This document shows, one piece after another, positions 30,698-42,649 of a stretch of 64,000 nucleotides of DNA. Source of the stretch: Hydractinia symbiolongicarpus (taxonomy: Eukaryota > Cnidaria > Hydrozoa > Anthoathecata > Hydractiniidae); contig NC_079880.1 in assembly GCF_029227915.1 (NCBI RefSeq), positions 8,707,501 through 8,771,500 of the forward strand, in the 5' to 3' direction. A program made the position numbers and the translations under genes. Position 1 is the stretch's first letter, and every line of letters starts with the position of its first letter. The notes under the pieces are model-generated. The model was not told the DNA's origin, ran no database searches, and saw nothing but the letters and a program-made list of their open reading frames with translations.

Positions 30698-31441
30698 TTA
30701 TTCCGGGTCACTGTCTGAGCCGGACAGGGAAAAATCGCTTTCACTGTCACTTTTTTGTCAAATCATCTTCATTATCTATAGCAGATATGTTTTGATCAAT
30801 GGCAATAACACCAGCAATTCCTGACACCCTTCCAACAGTTGCCTTTCCGCGAAGTCCATGCCTTCCTTCAGGATTAACCTTTTCGCCATTGGTAAGCACT
30901 GAAATATAAAAAAATGTCATAGAAAAGCATTTGAGAAACCATATCTAATCCTAAGTTTTAAAACTGCAAGAGCTGTTGTTAAGATAAGATAAGAGAAGCA
31001 CACAATAAAGAAGAATCCTGAACATTTGACAAAACCAAAAAAAAATAAATATAAATATAAACTAGCACAATTAGGCAAAAGAAGCATTCAGCATACCTCA
31101 TTCGCATAAAAGTTGAAGCTATTGACATCTATCTCATTTTCCAATTATACTGTAAAAAAGCCAGTAGCTAGACATTTCTTTTTTGAGTATGCTGACTTCT
31201 TCTTCACATCTTTTCAACAACTGATTTTCGTTGTCGCCACTATTTTTTAAACCCTACAGTACCTCAACCCGAATGTTTTCACAATGAGTGTAAAATCATG
31301 ATATATGAAGTGTCAAGAAATGTAACAACAATTCTACTTACCATCAATCTCTGTATTTTCCATCCATGGGAAATCAAAATCACTGTCTTCGCCAGACTTC
31401 TCCTCAACACGAGGTACACCAATGTCCCCGCAATGGTGTTA
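30698..31441 (-). pseudogene. Two candidate exons with a NUDT9-H-like motif
   Basis: Exon 1 (about 31441-31342) reads HHCGDIGVPRVEEK and an acidic DSDFDFPWMENTEID, ending at donor GTAAGT. Exon 2 starts at 30898 after a TTTCAG acceptor, joins in phase and reads NGEKVNPEGRHGLRGKATVGR with a short tail. The spacing of NG, NP, GR, GL and GR resembles the ADP-ribose-binding NUDT9/TRPM2 NUDT9-H domain, but the Nudix box is absent. The frame stops at TGA 30749-30747. One base shift in the A6 run (30751-30756) would open SDSESDFSLSGSD to a TAA at 30700. This is a partial or decayed gene, or an assembly indel. The family assignment is weak. Confidence 0.35.
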
Positions 31442-31448
31442 TAACATT

Positions 31449-31691
31449 TCATGAAGTCTTTATCAACGTCTCCACAGATTTACATACTATGTAATTCAAT
31501 CCTCCTTTTATTATCTGCCTTCTTTGTTTCTTGTTTGTCCTTATATGCATTGCTTCTGCCCATGAAATAAGGTGTCGTTGTCCTTTTCTCTTGCTGTTGT
31601 TATTTTCAAGTTTTTCACGGAGCAACTTTTCCATTTTGCTAGCAGGATAATTCTTTGTTGAGATCCACTCTAGATCTTTTGCATGAAACAA
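31449..31691 (-). CDS. Unrecognised basic open frame
   Basis: An 80-codon Lys/Arg/Asn-rich frame (KMEKLLREKLENNN ... NKKQRRQIIKGG) lies just upstream of the candidate NUDT9-H-like exons on the same strand. It could be an upstream exon in another phase or a chance frame. No domain is recognised. Confidence 0.18.
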   Translation of the reverse strand: MFHAKDLEWISTKNYPASKMEKLLREKLENNNSKRKGQRHLISWAEAMHIRTNKKQRRQIIKGGLNYIVCKSVETLIKTS

Positions 31692-31699
31692 GAAGATAT

Positions 31700-32900
31700 A
31701 TTCAGATGATAGAATATATCTTACCTACTTTAATCATAGAAACTTTGCAAGATTGAATTGAATTGAAAAAAACGTTCGAAAAGTGAATTTAAATTTCATG
31801 AAATAGATTTTCGCAGTTTATTGTTTTTCACTTTCATATTAGAATCTTGATTACCTGTAAATAAACATTACCTACGTCCCCTAAACGACTATCGTGCAGA
31901 GAAACGCACAGTTCTGTGAAAAAACGAGTCTGTCTAGCCACAAATTTAGCCAGGAGACCCAGCGTTTTCCCTTCAAACCGCCTTTATGATCAATTTTTTC
32001 TTTCTCTATCAAAGAAAGCTTAAATAACTAGGCTAGTCATAAAGTATGATATGAAATGTTATGGATGGTTGAGCTGGCTATCCTGGCTACAGACTCAGCC
32101 TAGTGTAAGTGGCGGCTTCTCAAGTTTGTAGATGCCTGATGATGACGTTAATAAATAAATCTTAGTGTTATATTTCCTTGTTTGAAACAGGGAAGAGGAT
32201 GGGAACAAGGATGCAGTAGTCCGTAAACCGCGGAACGCCCTGCAGTGCAGCGGATAGACGCAGCAGTGATGCGCTCCGTCCTGACATAGTCACCAGGTCT
32301 CTATATTATATGGATTCTCGGATCTCCCGAAAAAATCATCAATATATCCATTTTTCATACATATGGTCAATATATCAATATTTAGAAGCCCGTTCATTCC
32401 AGTGCATATGGACATAATATCAATTCTACATTATCGATATATTGTCCGTTTTTTATAGTGAGTATGTTGTAAAAACAAAGCCCTTAGAAGTCAAAAATGT
32501 CTTAAGGAGAACATTTTAAACCTTGTCAAAACCCAACAACTTTACTATTCAAATCTGGCTGTTCAAATCTTCGTTGTCGAACCATTAAAAAGCAATGTAA
32601 AGAGCCTTAACTTTTGATTAATCACGGTAGAAAAATTCGAAGAGCTTAAATTTCTGATTTGTTTCCATTTTAAAAAAGCAGCAAAAGATAAATAAGAATC
32701 TCCTCCATATCGTTACTTATCGGTACTGGCTTGGATAGAACTTGATGATGTGGTTACAAAAGACTGGGTAACAAAGCGTACGGCGGTTCTTATGATCAAT
32801 GGCAATTAAAAATAATTAAAATACCGGAGATTAATGTAGCTTATTCTATTACACCGCAATTTTGCACACAAAAAGATAGAATAAGTGTATTACTGAATGA
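31700..32900. other. Intergenic, nothing firmly recognised
   Basis: A patch near 32200-32300 of higher GC (CCGCGGAACGCCCTGCAG) may be an old repeat. No gene is supported. Confidence 0.45.
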
Positions 32901-32912
32901 ATCACAAATTTT

Positions 32913-33045
32913 GAATTGATTTGGATTATTGTTTGTTGCAGTATGAAACTAATTACTGCACACCATGTTGTTCTTTAATTTGAACTACCACCTTTTAAAG
33001 ATGGATTGGATTCGAACCAATAACTTTCATAGTCTTGCAACAATA
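32913..33045 (-). repeat. SINE-like repeat E, copy 1
   Basis: About 130 bp is nearly identical to 37748-37875 in the same orientation. On the minus strand it has TTGGTTCGAATCCAATCC, a good pol III B-box, which suggests descent from a tRNA gene. The A-box is not clear. Confidence 0.6.
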
Positions 33046-33409
33046 GACTTAATTTACTTGGAATTCACAAAATTCAATGTCACTTCAAATAAAAACACAT
33101 CATAAAGCTTGTTGTTACAAAATTAATTGTGAGTTAAAAACCGTAGCTAAGTATTACAGGTTTGTTGAAACTGTTGTCTCCTTGAATTAACAAACTTTAG
33201 ACTTTCGCCAAATTTTTTTCTAAAGTAAAGGGTGTAGCCACCTATCTGAAAACTTTGTTTCAGCCAACTGGTTTTCGGCTATTTTCGCTTTTTAGCCAGA
33301 CTTTTTTAAAAATTCACGTTAATTTAATGTCCCTTATTAAAGTGTAACGTAAATATCCAGGACGTTTAAAAAGCTACTAGTTGTATTTTTCTGACATCGC
33401 AACAGCGAT

Positions 33410-33480
33410 TATAGCCAGGGACGAGGTTGTATTATTATAACCTCGCTACGGACGACGTTGTACTTATATAACATAACACA
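33410..33480. repeat. Short repeat with GACGAGGTTG inverted pair
   Basis: CAGGGACGAGGTTG is followed by an inverted AACCTCG within 20 bp, then GACGACGTTG. The phrase recurs near 61375 and 62608. Confidence 0.4.
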
Positions 33481-34189
33481 AGTTCAGCTGGGAAGAGGCC
33501 AGGGAAGGGCTGCAGAAAGTTAGTATGTATCACCATGCTCGGCAGCATGGCTGCATGTATTAATGTAACTGTGTCTCTTTTATTACTTGCAGAGTAATTA
33601 ATTACCCAATGGGTTATGGCATATGCTCGTCATTCATAAAACAACGCATCCATCCATACCGTACCGTACGCATTTAATTTTTGCAACGTGAAATTCATCG
33701 TTAAACAAATTTTGAAATTCTGGTTAAATACTAAGAATTAAAACGCAAAGGCCTACTAAATATCTCGATTAACATTTAAGGTCTTTTTTTATCACATGAA
33801 ATGTGTACAAGTGTTCTAAATTTTAACGAGTTTGTTCGGAAACAAAAAAGCAAGGGGAAACTTTATTCTAGTCAGTACACAAGCAAGCGAATTGAATTAA
33901 GTAATTGGGAAAGATGTCCTATTAGGGTAAATATTTAGGCAATTAGCCTGGCACATCCACACCTACACATACAATACTGAAAACAAAATTTAGGAAACCA
34001 TTCCCGCAATATATACGATATTGAATGTTTTGTGAAGCTAAACAAGGCAAATCTTATTCTGATTAAAAAACAATTAGACAAGTAGCGAAACCTATCAATT
34101 CATCATTAAAAAAGTATTTTGGGGAATAATCTTACGCAATATAAAAAAAAGAACAGAATAAAAAACGGTCCAACGATCACTTTTTTCTA

Positions 34190-35290
34190 CTCACAAATCG
34201 AAAGGGCGAGTAGCACGCGCGTGCGTATATCATTGCATGTGCATACATCAAAGATTTTGTTAAAGCTCTCTCGAACCTTGTAGGAAGAAGCTCGTACCAA
34301 ATGAAATGTTCAATGTTCTAGCAAGCGAATAAAAAAGCCTTTCTTCTACTTTGTAAACAGGCAAGGGAGCAAAAGATCCTGACATACAACTTAAAAGATA
34401 TCTGATAAAAACGCTATCGCGAAAGGTGAAGTATTAAATCTCTTGGTCGGCCAATTCGAGAAAAGACTTTATTCCACTCAGAAAACAGGCACGGGAGTGT
34501 TAGACCTATCCATACATCATTTGAAATGAGAATTTTGGAAGTTGCCTTTCACGCTGAATATAATGTTAGATATCCATCCATACACTACTAAAAAGGAGAT
34601 TTAGCTAGTAAGCGAATCAAAAGCGAAACTTTATTCTACACCACAAAGAAGCAATCAAGAAAAAGACCCTACCATATATGTCTAAAAACACTTCATTCCA
34701 CTCCGATAACAATCACGCGCGATAATATCGGATGTCCTAGCATGTAAATTCACGGGAAGACTTTATTCCACTCAGTAAGAAGCAGGAACAAGGGGGACCG
34801 ATCCATACCACCATACAATATTAATAGGATATTTTGCAAAATACCTTCAGGCGGAAAAACATACAGCATGTCCTAGCAGACCTGTGTATACAAAATTAGT
34901 TCTACTCAGTAAACAACCAATCAAATGAGAGATCCATCCATACCTTATAAAAATAGAGATTTTATCAATATACATGCATCATTTGAAAAACGCATTTTTT
35001 GATCTTACCCTTCGCGCGAATTAAAATATTTAGCACGCCAACCTTAGATGTTCTAACAGCTCAATTCACGGAATACTTTATTCGACGCAGTAAAAATGAA
35101 GAAATGTGGGACACCTATCCATACATCTATCAAAAGAGAGATATTGAAACAAGCAGTAGAGTTGAATAACTATCCATACACAAATAAAAACGATATTTTA
35201 GAAAAATACTTGTGTGTATCATATGTTTTTTTTGCTGTTCATAGGAAGCAGGGTAATGTGATTTTGAACTTTCAATATTTTTAAAACTAA
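34190..35290. repeat. Degenerate tandem array related to the element A satellite
   Basis: Words ATCCATACAT, CTTTATTCCACTCAGTAAAC and GATGTCCTAGCA recur at irregular spacings of about 100-180 bp. In reverse complement the same words and order occur in the satellite at 55.4-57.7 kb. The array is old and diverged. Confidence 0.6.
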
Positions 35291-35831
35291 AACCTTATGA
35301 CAAAAATGATAAAAATGTATATGGATTTTTTTTGTTCGTAGCTGTTAGAAAAACTATTGGAGGGACATAGTTATTAATATAGTGTAACTAGCTAAATAAA
35401 ATTGAGTTATGACTGTTATGGTTGCTACGAAGTTAAGTTATATTCTGCTGTCCTAGGCCCGTTCTTAAGGCTCTCTAGCCATTGAACGCTACGACTTTCT
35501 CATAATAACCGGTTGAAAATAGCTATTAGGTAATAATAGTATGAATAGAATTTGATTTAGCTAATATTGGGTATATTTTGACTCCTAAAAAGAAATAGTA
35601 CTCTAGCATTTTTTTTTTTTTGCAAAACAGTAAAATTTGTTGAGTTATTTCTAAAAGGTTTTAGTAATTCTAATAGACTAAGGCATTTCACAAGATAGTT
35701 AGCGTATTGCTCTGAATAGACCCGTCATCATGCTCCATCCATACTACACGAAGGTAGCATAGAAGCACACAGTATGTTACAAAAAAATTATGGTCCTTTT
35801 TTGAACATTATATTTAATTAAAACGTATATA

Positions 35832-36011
35832 CAGTTGACTCTCTCCAATCCGAATCTCTATTATCCGAATCTTTAACTATAATCCGAACAAATTAAAAAT
35901 CAGCGTCGATTTTCCTTAAGAAACTCTCATAATCTACTTTCTACTATCCGACTCTCTGTAATCTGAAAGAGAATTATCCCCCTTGAGATTCGGATTAGAG
36001 AGAGTCAACTG
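35832..36011. mobile_element. 180-bp Tc1/mariner-pogo-type MITE
   Basis: The terminal inverted repeats are CAGTTGACTCTCTC and its complement, extended imperfectly through AATCCGAATCTC. They are flanked by TA on both sides (35830-35831 and 36012-36013). A TA target duplication with a CAG-starting TIR is diagnostic of the pogo/Tigger branch. There is no coding capacity. Confidence 0.9.
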
Positions 36012-36099
36012 TACATACATTTTAATAAAATAATTTGTTATAATTTTTCTATACCGAAATATCGCCGCTTTATTAAAAGAAAAATGCTATTCAGTTGAT

Positions 36100-36720
36100 G
36101 TCGACATAAGTATGATATATAAAGGTAGCAGAACTACTTTAGGATCCACTGACAGAGATGCGACAAGGTTAGATGAAAAGACTGATCGACTTCCTCGAAC
36201 ACATATGCATATAGACTTGATAAGCGCAAAACAAATGTTACGTCATATCCATGCCGAAAGTTTTAAAAAATGTTGTTTACGCTTTTCAGAAATCATTTCG
36301 GAAAGCCGAGTATAGAACTTTCGACACACGCGACCCATTCCGCCACACACGGATATCGCTAGTGGCGTTAAAGTTTCATGCTCTACTTGCAAAATAAGTT
36401 TATTGTAATTTTTCTTTTTTTCCTTTTTATTTACATCATATGCTTTTGGTAGCACACCTTCGCATCTAAAAATGCCATTTGACCAGTGTTCCAAAAGCCT
36501 CTTGTGCATACATAACTCTCGATTCCTGAGAAACATTCGCTGTCCACTGGCTCAATGGCTCACCAGGTAACTGTTGTAGACACGGTTCAATGCGTACATC
36601 ATGACAAACCTCTTTTAGTTACATCCCAGTGACATTACGGATTTCATTGTCTAAGCGAAAGGAAGCCACATTATTTGCATGACAAAGCATGATCAATTGT
36701 GAACTTGAAATTCGAATCTG
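36100..36720 (-). pseudogene. Retroelement C-terminal region, CCHC plus endonuclease-like
   Basis: In scattered frames on the minus strand I read FTIDHALSCK, CHDVRIEPCLQQLPGE, then NKLILQVEHETLTPLAIS, GGMGRVCRKFY, SEMISEKRKQ and, past a TGA, FALIKSICICVRGSRS. This order matches the C-terminal region following the polymerase in a class of invertebrate retroelements (zinc-binding H..SC, then a possible restriction-like nuclease fold, then the E-rich LVFS.GGMG..C block). The longest open part is 36536-36243. Several frameshifts and stops make it a pseudogene. I cannot settle the element class. Confidence 0.6.
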
Positions 36721-37410
36721 AGCCCAGAAGCATAGCTTGTTAATTGTGTATCTCTCGTTCCTTGAAGGTAGTCAGTCAACTAGATACACTGCTTCCTGGT
36801 TGATATCGTTCAGTCTGATTTCCTGCTTACACATTTCACTTCTGACATGATCAAGAATGACACTAATCTTAGCAATTTATTTTGTTTGATTGTTTTTTCT
36901 TTTGTTTCAGTTCTGGATCTTCTTCATATTGTCGAGTCTGTTTTTTTATTTGTTTACCAAGATATTCAGTTATTTGTGATAAGTTTTAGAATATTCGTAA
37001 GACGACCAAGTTTAACCGGGAGTGACAGCAGTTGTCTCTCGTTATTGTTTACTTTAATACCTCCCGTCAGTGCTGGTATTAATTCGAATTAATAACTACG
37101 AGTACTTCTTCCAATAATTATATATGTGTGGTATGTTCGCATACAGTATGTTAATTTATGCTTGTAGCCAGCCACTGATAAAACAACTTTATGTCCCTTG
37201 CGACTCTGTTTTAGCAATTTTACTCAGCATCTTTAATTCATTAATCCAATCTTCTACCTTATCCAAAATATATCCACCTTTCAAGCTTCTTGAACCAATT
37301 ACATTATTACATTATTACCAATTACATGTTACAAACTGCGGTGTGATAAATTAGTTTCCTCAAAAAATTATTTTTTTAACTAAATTTTACTTATTGGATT
37401 TGATTTTCAC

Positions 37411-37633
37411 ATGGCAACTACAATCATGTTCATAATAGTTTTGGAAAAACCACTTTCCCCCTCCCCCCACTCTTCAGTGTTGGTTGGAGGTCTTTTCCAG
37501 AGTCGCCGGCAGTATTTTGGGGCACAAATCAACACAAAATCAACACTGACTGTTGGGGGAGAGGGGGGAAACTCTGAAAAAAGCCTCAAAAGCCGTTTTT
37601 CCAATAATTTATGAACATGATTGTAGTTATAGC
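37411..37633. mobile_element. Foldback MITE
   Basis: CAACTACAATCATGTTCATAA at the left is complemented at the right end (about 37608-37628). The inverted homology extends through GGAAAAAC and the C-rich/G-rich arms (CCCCCTCCCCCC against GGGGGAGAGGGGGG). It forms a long imperfect hairpin with a loop near 37500. Confidence 0.8.
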
Positions 37634-37747
37634 TCAGCAAAACCTGAATAACTGAACGTATATCCCGAGTAAATTAAAAAATTTCCTTCTTTCATTTCTT
37701 TTCTTATAGTTACCTCTTTTTTTGAAACATTTGTTTGTAAAATTTTT

Positions 37748-37875
37748 TGAATTGATTTGCATTATTGTTTGTTGCAGTATGAAACTAATTACACACCATG
37801 TTGTTCTTCCATTTGAACTACCACCTTTTAAAGATGGATTGGATTCGAACCAATAACTTTCATGGTTTTACAACA
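37748..37875 (-). repeat. SINE-like repeat E, copy 2
   Basis: Direct repeat of 32913-33045, 4.8 kb away, with the same B-box-like GGTTCGAATCC on the minus strand and a small deletion. Confidence 0.6.
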
Positions 37876-38531
37876 ATGGAAATATTTTTTAAATAACATA
37901 ACACAGAAATACAAAAGGTCACACATAGTATCAGTATTTACACAAAACTAATTTTGTTACCAGAAAACTTCCTTGTCCCACTCTTCCAAGAATCATTTTC
38001 ATCAAAGTTTTTTTTGGTTTTACCTGCATTAGAAATACAAAAAAACAAACAAAAAAAACAGCAAAAATTACCACCAAATTGATTAACATAAAAAGCAAAG
38101 TATAAATTAGAACAGAAAAATCCCGAGAAGAGTTGTGAACAAAAAACATTGCGCATCATCATTAAATTAAAACAACAGAAATTTATCTAGTTTTTAAAAT
38201 CATTACACTGTAAAACTAATTCCACCACTCCACGACTGTTATAAATTAAAACAGGATGTAAAAGTTTCAGAAATTGCTTATTCAATTTTTCAGCATAAGT
38301 CGCAATAAAGCCTTGAGGTAGGAAATTAGCTGACTGAAAAGAGGGATATACTTCAACTTAGGGGTATTTCAACTGGCAATATTACCTGTACATATAACAT
38401 CCCTCCTGAAAGTCAATATACTGAATAAAAATTTGACTACTTATTTGAATAATTATGGTACCAAGTTAGCAGTATCTCTACACTGTCTCAGTTTAACAAG
38501 TATTGTACAGATTTCAGACATGTCTAGCCTA

Positions 38532-40015
38532 GTTAAAGGGGAACTCCAGTAAAAATCACTTTTCTTTTTTTTGTTTGTTTTATACGTACTCAGAAAAGCA
38601 TAAGAAATCAAAAAAAAACTTACTTTACTTGTTTTTCTTATTTAAAATTGTTGTACAAGCCTTCGCATATTCAATTTTTTTCTCATAAAAAACAGACAGG
38701 CGCGATTTCATTACGGACCGGACCCGATTATAAATAATGACATCACATCGTGCAGAAAGTTTAAGCGAGCGCATGTTAAGACCTATAAATACAGCTTACA
38801 TTAAATCGCTTTTTGTATGTAATTTACGTTTAAATCTTTAAAAAATGGTTAGTTGCTCTGTGTTTCTATGTACCGATCGATCAGAGAAGTGTAAAGAAGT
38901 AAGTTTTCACAGAATCCCGTCTGTGAAAAAAATAGAACTCAAAAACGGCTAAACAAAATACGTTGTGCAGGTGATCTACCAAGCGATCAAAGTTTTTATA
39001 TTTGGTTGGCGCACTTCACAGATAGTTCTTTTAAAAGATATCTGCAGGAAATAAACTTCCATATTAAGATACTCTGCTACTTTGTAAAAATGCCATTTTA
39101 GCTAGTGAACGCGATTAAAGTTTCTCATTTCTTCTTATCTCAATATTTGTACTTATATCCACAGAACTCAACCAAATAACGTTTTGTACATTTTTATATT
39201 AAATAAGAGAACATTATACGAATTTCCAATACAAACACCGACAAAAAAGCTTTCTAGTTACACATGTATCTTTCGTAGCGCTCAAGTTTCTATTCTTTGT
39301 TTTTCAAAAAAGAAGCTTTTTTGATGGAAGGACATGCCAAGTATTTTCAGGAGGTAAATGTACCCATTTTCTTCAATCTTTGTAACTTTATAATGGCTGC
39401 ATGTAATGCTGATAATGCAGTTTCTAAAACAGCTTTGTCAAAACAACCACTTGTAAGTCAGTAGCTTCTGCAACACATTTATGACTTACCATAATCATAA
39501 GATTGATTTTTATTTATACAATAATAATACCCCGTTTTACCAACTTATCTAGCCCGAACATATTTGATTTTATATCACGCATTTCAATGGTACTCCATCA
39601 CGGAGAAAATTTTAACGTTACATAAAATTTGTTTACATTTGTGCGCAAAAAAAGCGCGTGCAGAGGAAAAATATTGCTGAACTGTAAAAAAAAATAAATT
39701 GGCTTGTAAAGTATAAAAGATTTTTTAATGAAGCAAATGATAAAGTTTTTTGACGAAAAGAATGTTAAAAAAAGCGATTAAGTATATTTATTTCTTAAAA
39801 AAAATAAATATTTTGCTAAGAACGTTGCTTGAGCCAGTAAAAGACACCTCATCACTTTGCATCATTATTAATTTCTCCCTTGTGAGACAGAAGAGGTTCG
39901 AAGTCGAGTGGCTGTAGCTTTGTAAAGTCTTTCTCATGAAGAGAATTATCCGATTCTATGTTTTATATAACATTTTTTTTTAAATATTTTTTTTTCACTG
40001 GAGTGCTCCTTTAAC
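38532..40015 (+). mobile_element. 1.48-kb THAP-domain DNA transposon remnant
   Basis: The left end GTTAAAGGGGAACTCCAGT and the right end (reverse complement GTTAAAGGAGCACTCCAGTG) are terminal inverted repeats. TA flanks both sides (38530-38531 and 40016-40017). A decayed THAP domain lies near the left end. THAP domains are the DNA-binding modules of P-element-type transposases and several other DNA transposons. I see no DDE core, so the copy is internally deleted or too decayed. Confidence 0.8.
38845..39101 (+). pseudogene. THAP zinc-finger domain remnant
   Basis: The frame starts with ATG and reads VSCSVFLCTDRS, then VSFHRIP. After a frameshift near 38945 it continues as RCAGDLPSDQS and LAHFTDSSFKRYLQE. 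THAP domains are C2CH fingers (C..C, then FHRFP, W, and C..HF followed by F.R). Here the third zinc ligand, the Cys before .HF, is replaced (LAHF). With the frameshift and an in-frame stop this is non-functional. Confidence 0.72.
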
Positions 40016-40017
40016 TA

Positions 40018-41670
40018 AGTTTTCTTTGAGATATTAAAATTGAGTTTTTTATATAATAATTTTTCAGTGCAACCCGAATTAAAATCAACCAATATGCATA
40101 AAGCCAGCATGGCCACATCTAACATTAAAGAAGAAAAGATTTCCCAATAATGATCACGTGAGCAAAGAACAATAGAAGTTTTTGCCTTAAAGTATTGTCC
40201 AAATTTCTTTCATACAAGACAAAAAATATCTTCAGATCAATTGTATTTCAAGTGGCAAAAAGTATTCCTACTACTAAGTGAACACACAGCACTATTTGTC
40301 TTTCTTTAAAAAATAAGCTTACTCAAAATAATTAACAAAATTCAATCTAGCTCAGGCTACAGAAATATAATTATATGCTTAACTCAGATATCTTTGAATA
40401 GATGACGTACACTGTCTCTTTTTTTCAAAAATAAATATAAATGTGCCAGCTCTTTCAGAACATGTATTCAGTATGGAATTAGCTGCATTTCATGTTGGTG
40501 GAAATTATATTTAAAAAAATATTCTCTTTATATAAAAAATCAACCCTGGCCTACTTTTCCACCACATCAGATTTTAAAAACTAACGTTTTCCTCAAAAAA
40601 TTATTTTTTAATCTTTTTATAAAATTATTATTCAGCAGATAATTGAAAAAAAAAACACCAATTTAAACTTTTTAATAGGAAATTTCCACAGTTAATGTGT
40701 ACTATTAATAGCATGGCTTTCCAATGAATGGCAGTAATAAGTATTATGACAATCAACAGCGCAAGTTATTGTTGCCAGAAATTGTATACTGGAAAGAATC
40801 AATTTTTATATGTAAATTATACCTATTATCATCATTTTCCTCAAAAAGTTATTTTTTGGTCCTATAACAGCAGATCACTGAGAATTTACGGAACTAAAAA
40901 TCTTGTGGTAACATTTTTAAAATTAAAAATCTTGATTTTGTAAACATTAAACGCACAAATCCTAACAAATTATAATTTTTTTAAAAATAAATTGGAATGA
41001 TCATCTGTTTTAACCCTATTCGGTCCGGGGTTTTTCGCACAAACTATGACTGGGGGGGGGCGGATTCCGATTTTAAAATGCCACTATCTGCTTGAAATAT
41101 AATTACTTTTGTTCTAGAGCGAATTTTTACATTCTGTTTGAAGTTTCTGAAAGCTAAATAAAAGTTATTTAACATATCTTCCGGTTTTTACATGGATCGG
41201 ATAAAAAATTGCCAAAAATTTCCAGAAAATCCGTTTTTTCCGATTTTCGGGTAAAATCCGACAAAATCGGGAAATCGAATTAGTCACGTGTTCAAATTAT
41301 TCCAAATGATTCTTCTTGATAAAACAAAGTTGTGTTGCAAGTTTCAAGTTCTAAGGATAATCCTAACAGGAGTTATTATATTTTCCCCATTATAAGGATT
41401 TCATAGAGATTTTTAGGGGTAGTTTCGAGTAATGGCCAATATCAAAGCCTCTGAAAGGTATGGGACCTAAAAAATTAGCATGCAGGTGTCTAATAGATAA
41501 ATGTTAAAACTCAGTAAGTATCATAGCCATATAACAAAGCAATCAGGAGTTATTAAAAAAAAACCGTCAGGGGGGGTTAAAATTTCAAAATATAGGTCTA
41601 TACTTCAAGTTTAAGTATTTTCCAGGTTATTTGAAACCCTGGTTTGTGTAAAGGAGGAAATCTCGAGGTT
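40018..41670. other. AT-rich stretch with an unclassified repeat-like patch
   Basis: No gene seen. Bases 41010-41640, with CGGTCCGGGG, an eight-G run and repeated AGGAGTTATTA words, have the look of an old interspersed repeat, but no ends are visible. Confidence 0.4.
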
Positions 41671-41674
41671 ACTT

Positions 41675-41815
41675 GTGGGGCCGTAGATTAGTGGTTATAG
41701 CTCTCGTACTCTGACCGGGGCTCGATTCCTCTTGATGGAGATTCAACATGGGTGAGTGAATCTGAATGTTACCATAGCCCCGGTTTAATTGGTTACCAGA
41801 AGTTCAGAATAAAAG
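41675..41815 (+). repeat. tRNA-derived SINE, copy 1
   Basis: The A-box region TAGATTAGTGGTTATAGC and the B-box GGCTCGATTCC are followed by a shared body (GATTCAACATGGG, TTACCATAGCCC). Compared with copy 2 it lacks about 8 bases of the anticodon arm, so it could not fold as a tRNA. Confidence 0.75.
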
Positions 41816-42076
41816 AAGTGAAGTTTATTCAAAAGAAATACCACAGCCCATTTATCTTTTATCATTCAGCACAGTGGGTGTTCTTTTTAACTTACTAATT
41901 ACAGGCTTTTTATTAGTAGCTAGCTAAACATTGGCTTTATAGTAAAAATAAATATACAGCTACTTTACCACCGAAAGCCTCAATACAAGCTGGAATTCAG
42001 AATTGACAGTTCTTTATGCATTTCAAGCCTTCAAAGAGTGGAAACACTTTGAACGATAGCTGGCATCCAAATTACA

Positions 42077-42440
42077 TAAGGCGGACGTCACAAATATCGG
42101 GTGTTAGAGTCATTTGAGCACCAAAAATAGAGTCGGTCGGTAGATCGGCGAATGATAACTCAAAATTTCAAAAAATTTTATCCAACCATCCAGCCATTAA
42201 CGCGCGCCATTAAATCGCCGATATTTAATGATAACTTTGGCATCTCCGGCAGTTTCCGCGTGAACACTTTTCACATTTTAAAGCGAAGCACAACAATCGC
42301 TGCAATCGCTGTGGAGAGACAACAAGCGTATAATATTTTTTGTCATTTTAGTTTTTCCGACTCAGTATATCAAAAATTTCGATCAAAAATTAGGGTCAGT
42401 CGGGTGACTCTAACACCAAATATTTGTGACGTCTGCCTAA
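42077..42440. mobile_element. 364-bp MITE with about 36-bp terminal inverted repeats
   Basis: The left end TAAGGCGGACGTCACAAATA mirrors the right end (TTAGGCAGACGTCACAAATA in reverse complement), and both continue to GGTGTTAGAGTCA. No transposase is encoded. Confidence 0.85.
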
Positions 42441-42455
42441 TCATTAATAAACAAA

Positions 42456-42584
42456 TACTGACCGGTTTTGATAACGTACTGTGAAATACAAAACCTGGCT
42501 CAAAAGTACAGACCAAGCTTGTGAGGTCTGTGCCCCTGACAAATGGCTTTGTATTTTACAGGGCAGAATCAAAACCGGTCAGTA
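42456..42584. mobile_element. 129-bp foldback element
   Basis: TACTGACCGGTTTTGAT at the left is complemented exactly at the right end. Inverted homology runs on to a nested hairpin CAGACC/GGTCTG at the centre. It lies immediately beside the 364-bp MITE. Confidence 0.85.
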
Positions 42585-42649
42585 GCCATTTTATAGCTGA
42601 AATCTATTCTCATCTTTAAAACAACAATCAAATTTTGCACATGATTAGA

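Noticed and set aside
37931-38162. Two overlapping Phe/Val-rich minus-strand frames
   Set aside because: Composition reflects a poly(A)/poly(T) tract. No homology or splice context is evident.
42152-42484. 110-codon plus-strand frame
   Set aside because: It lies inside a MITE with matching terminal repeats and extends into a second MITE. No domain is seen.
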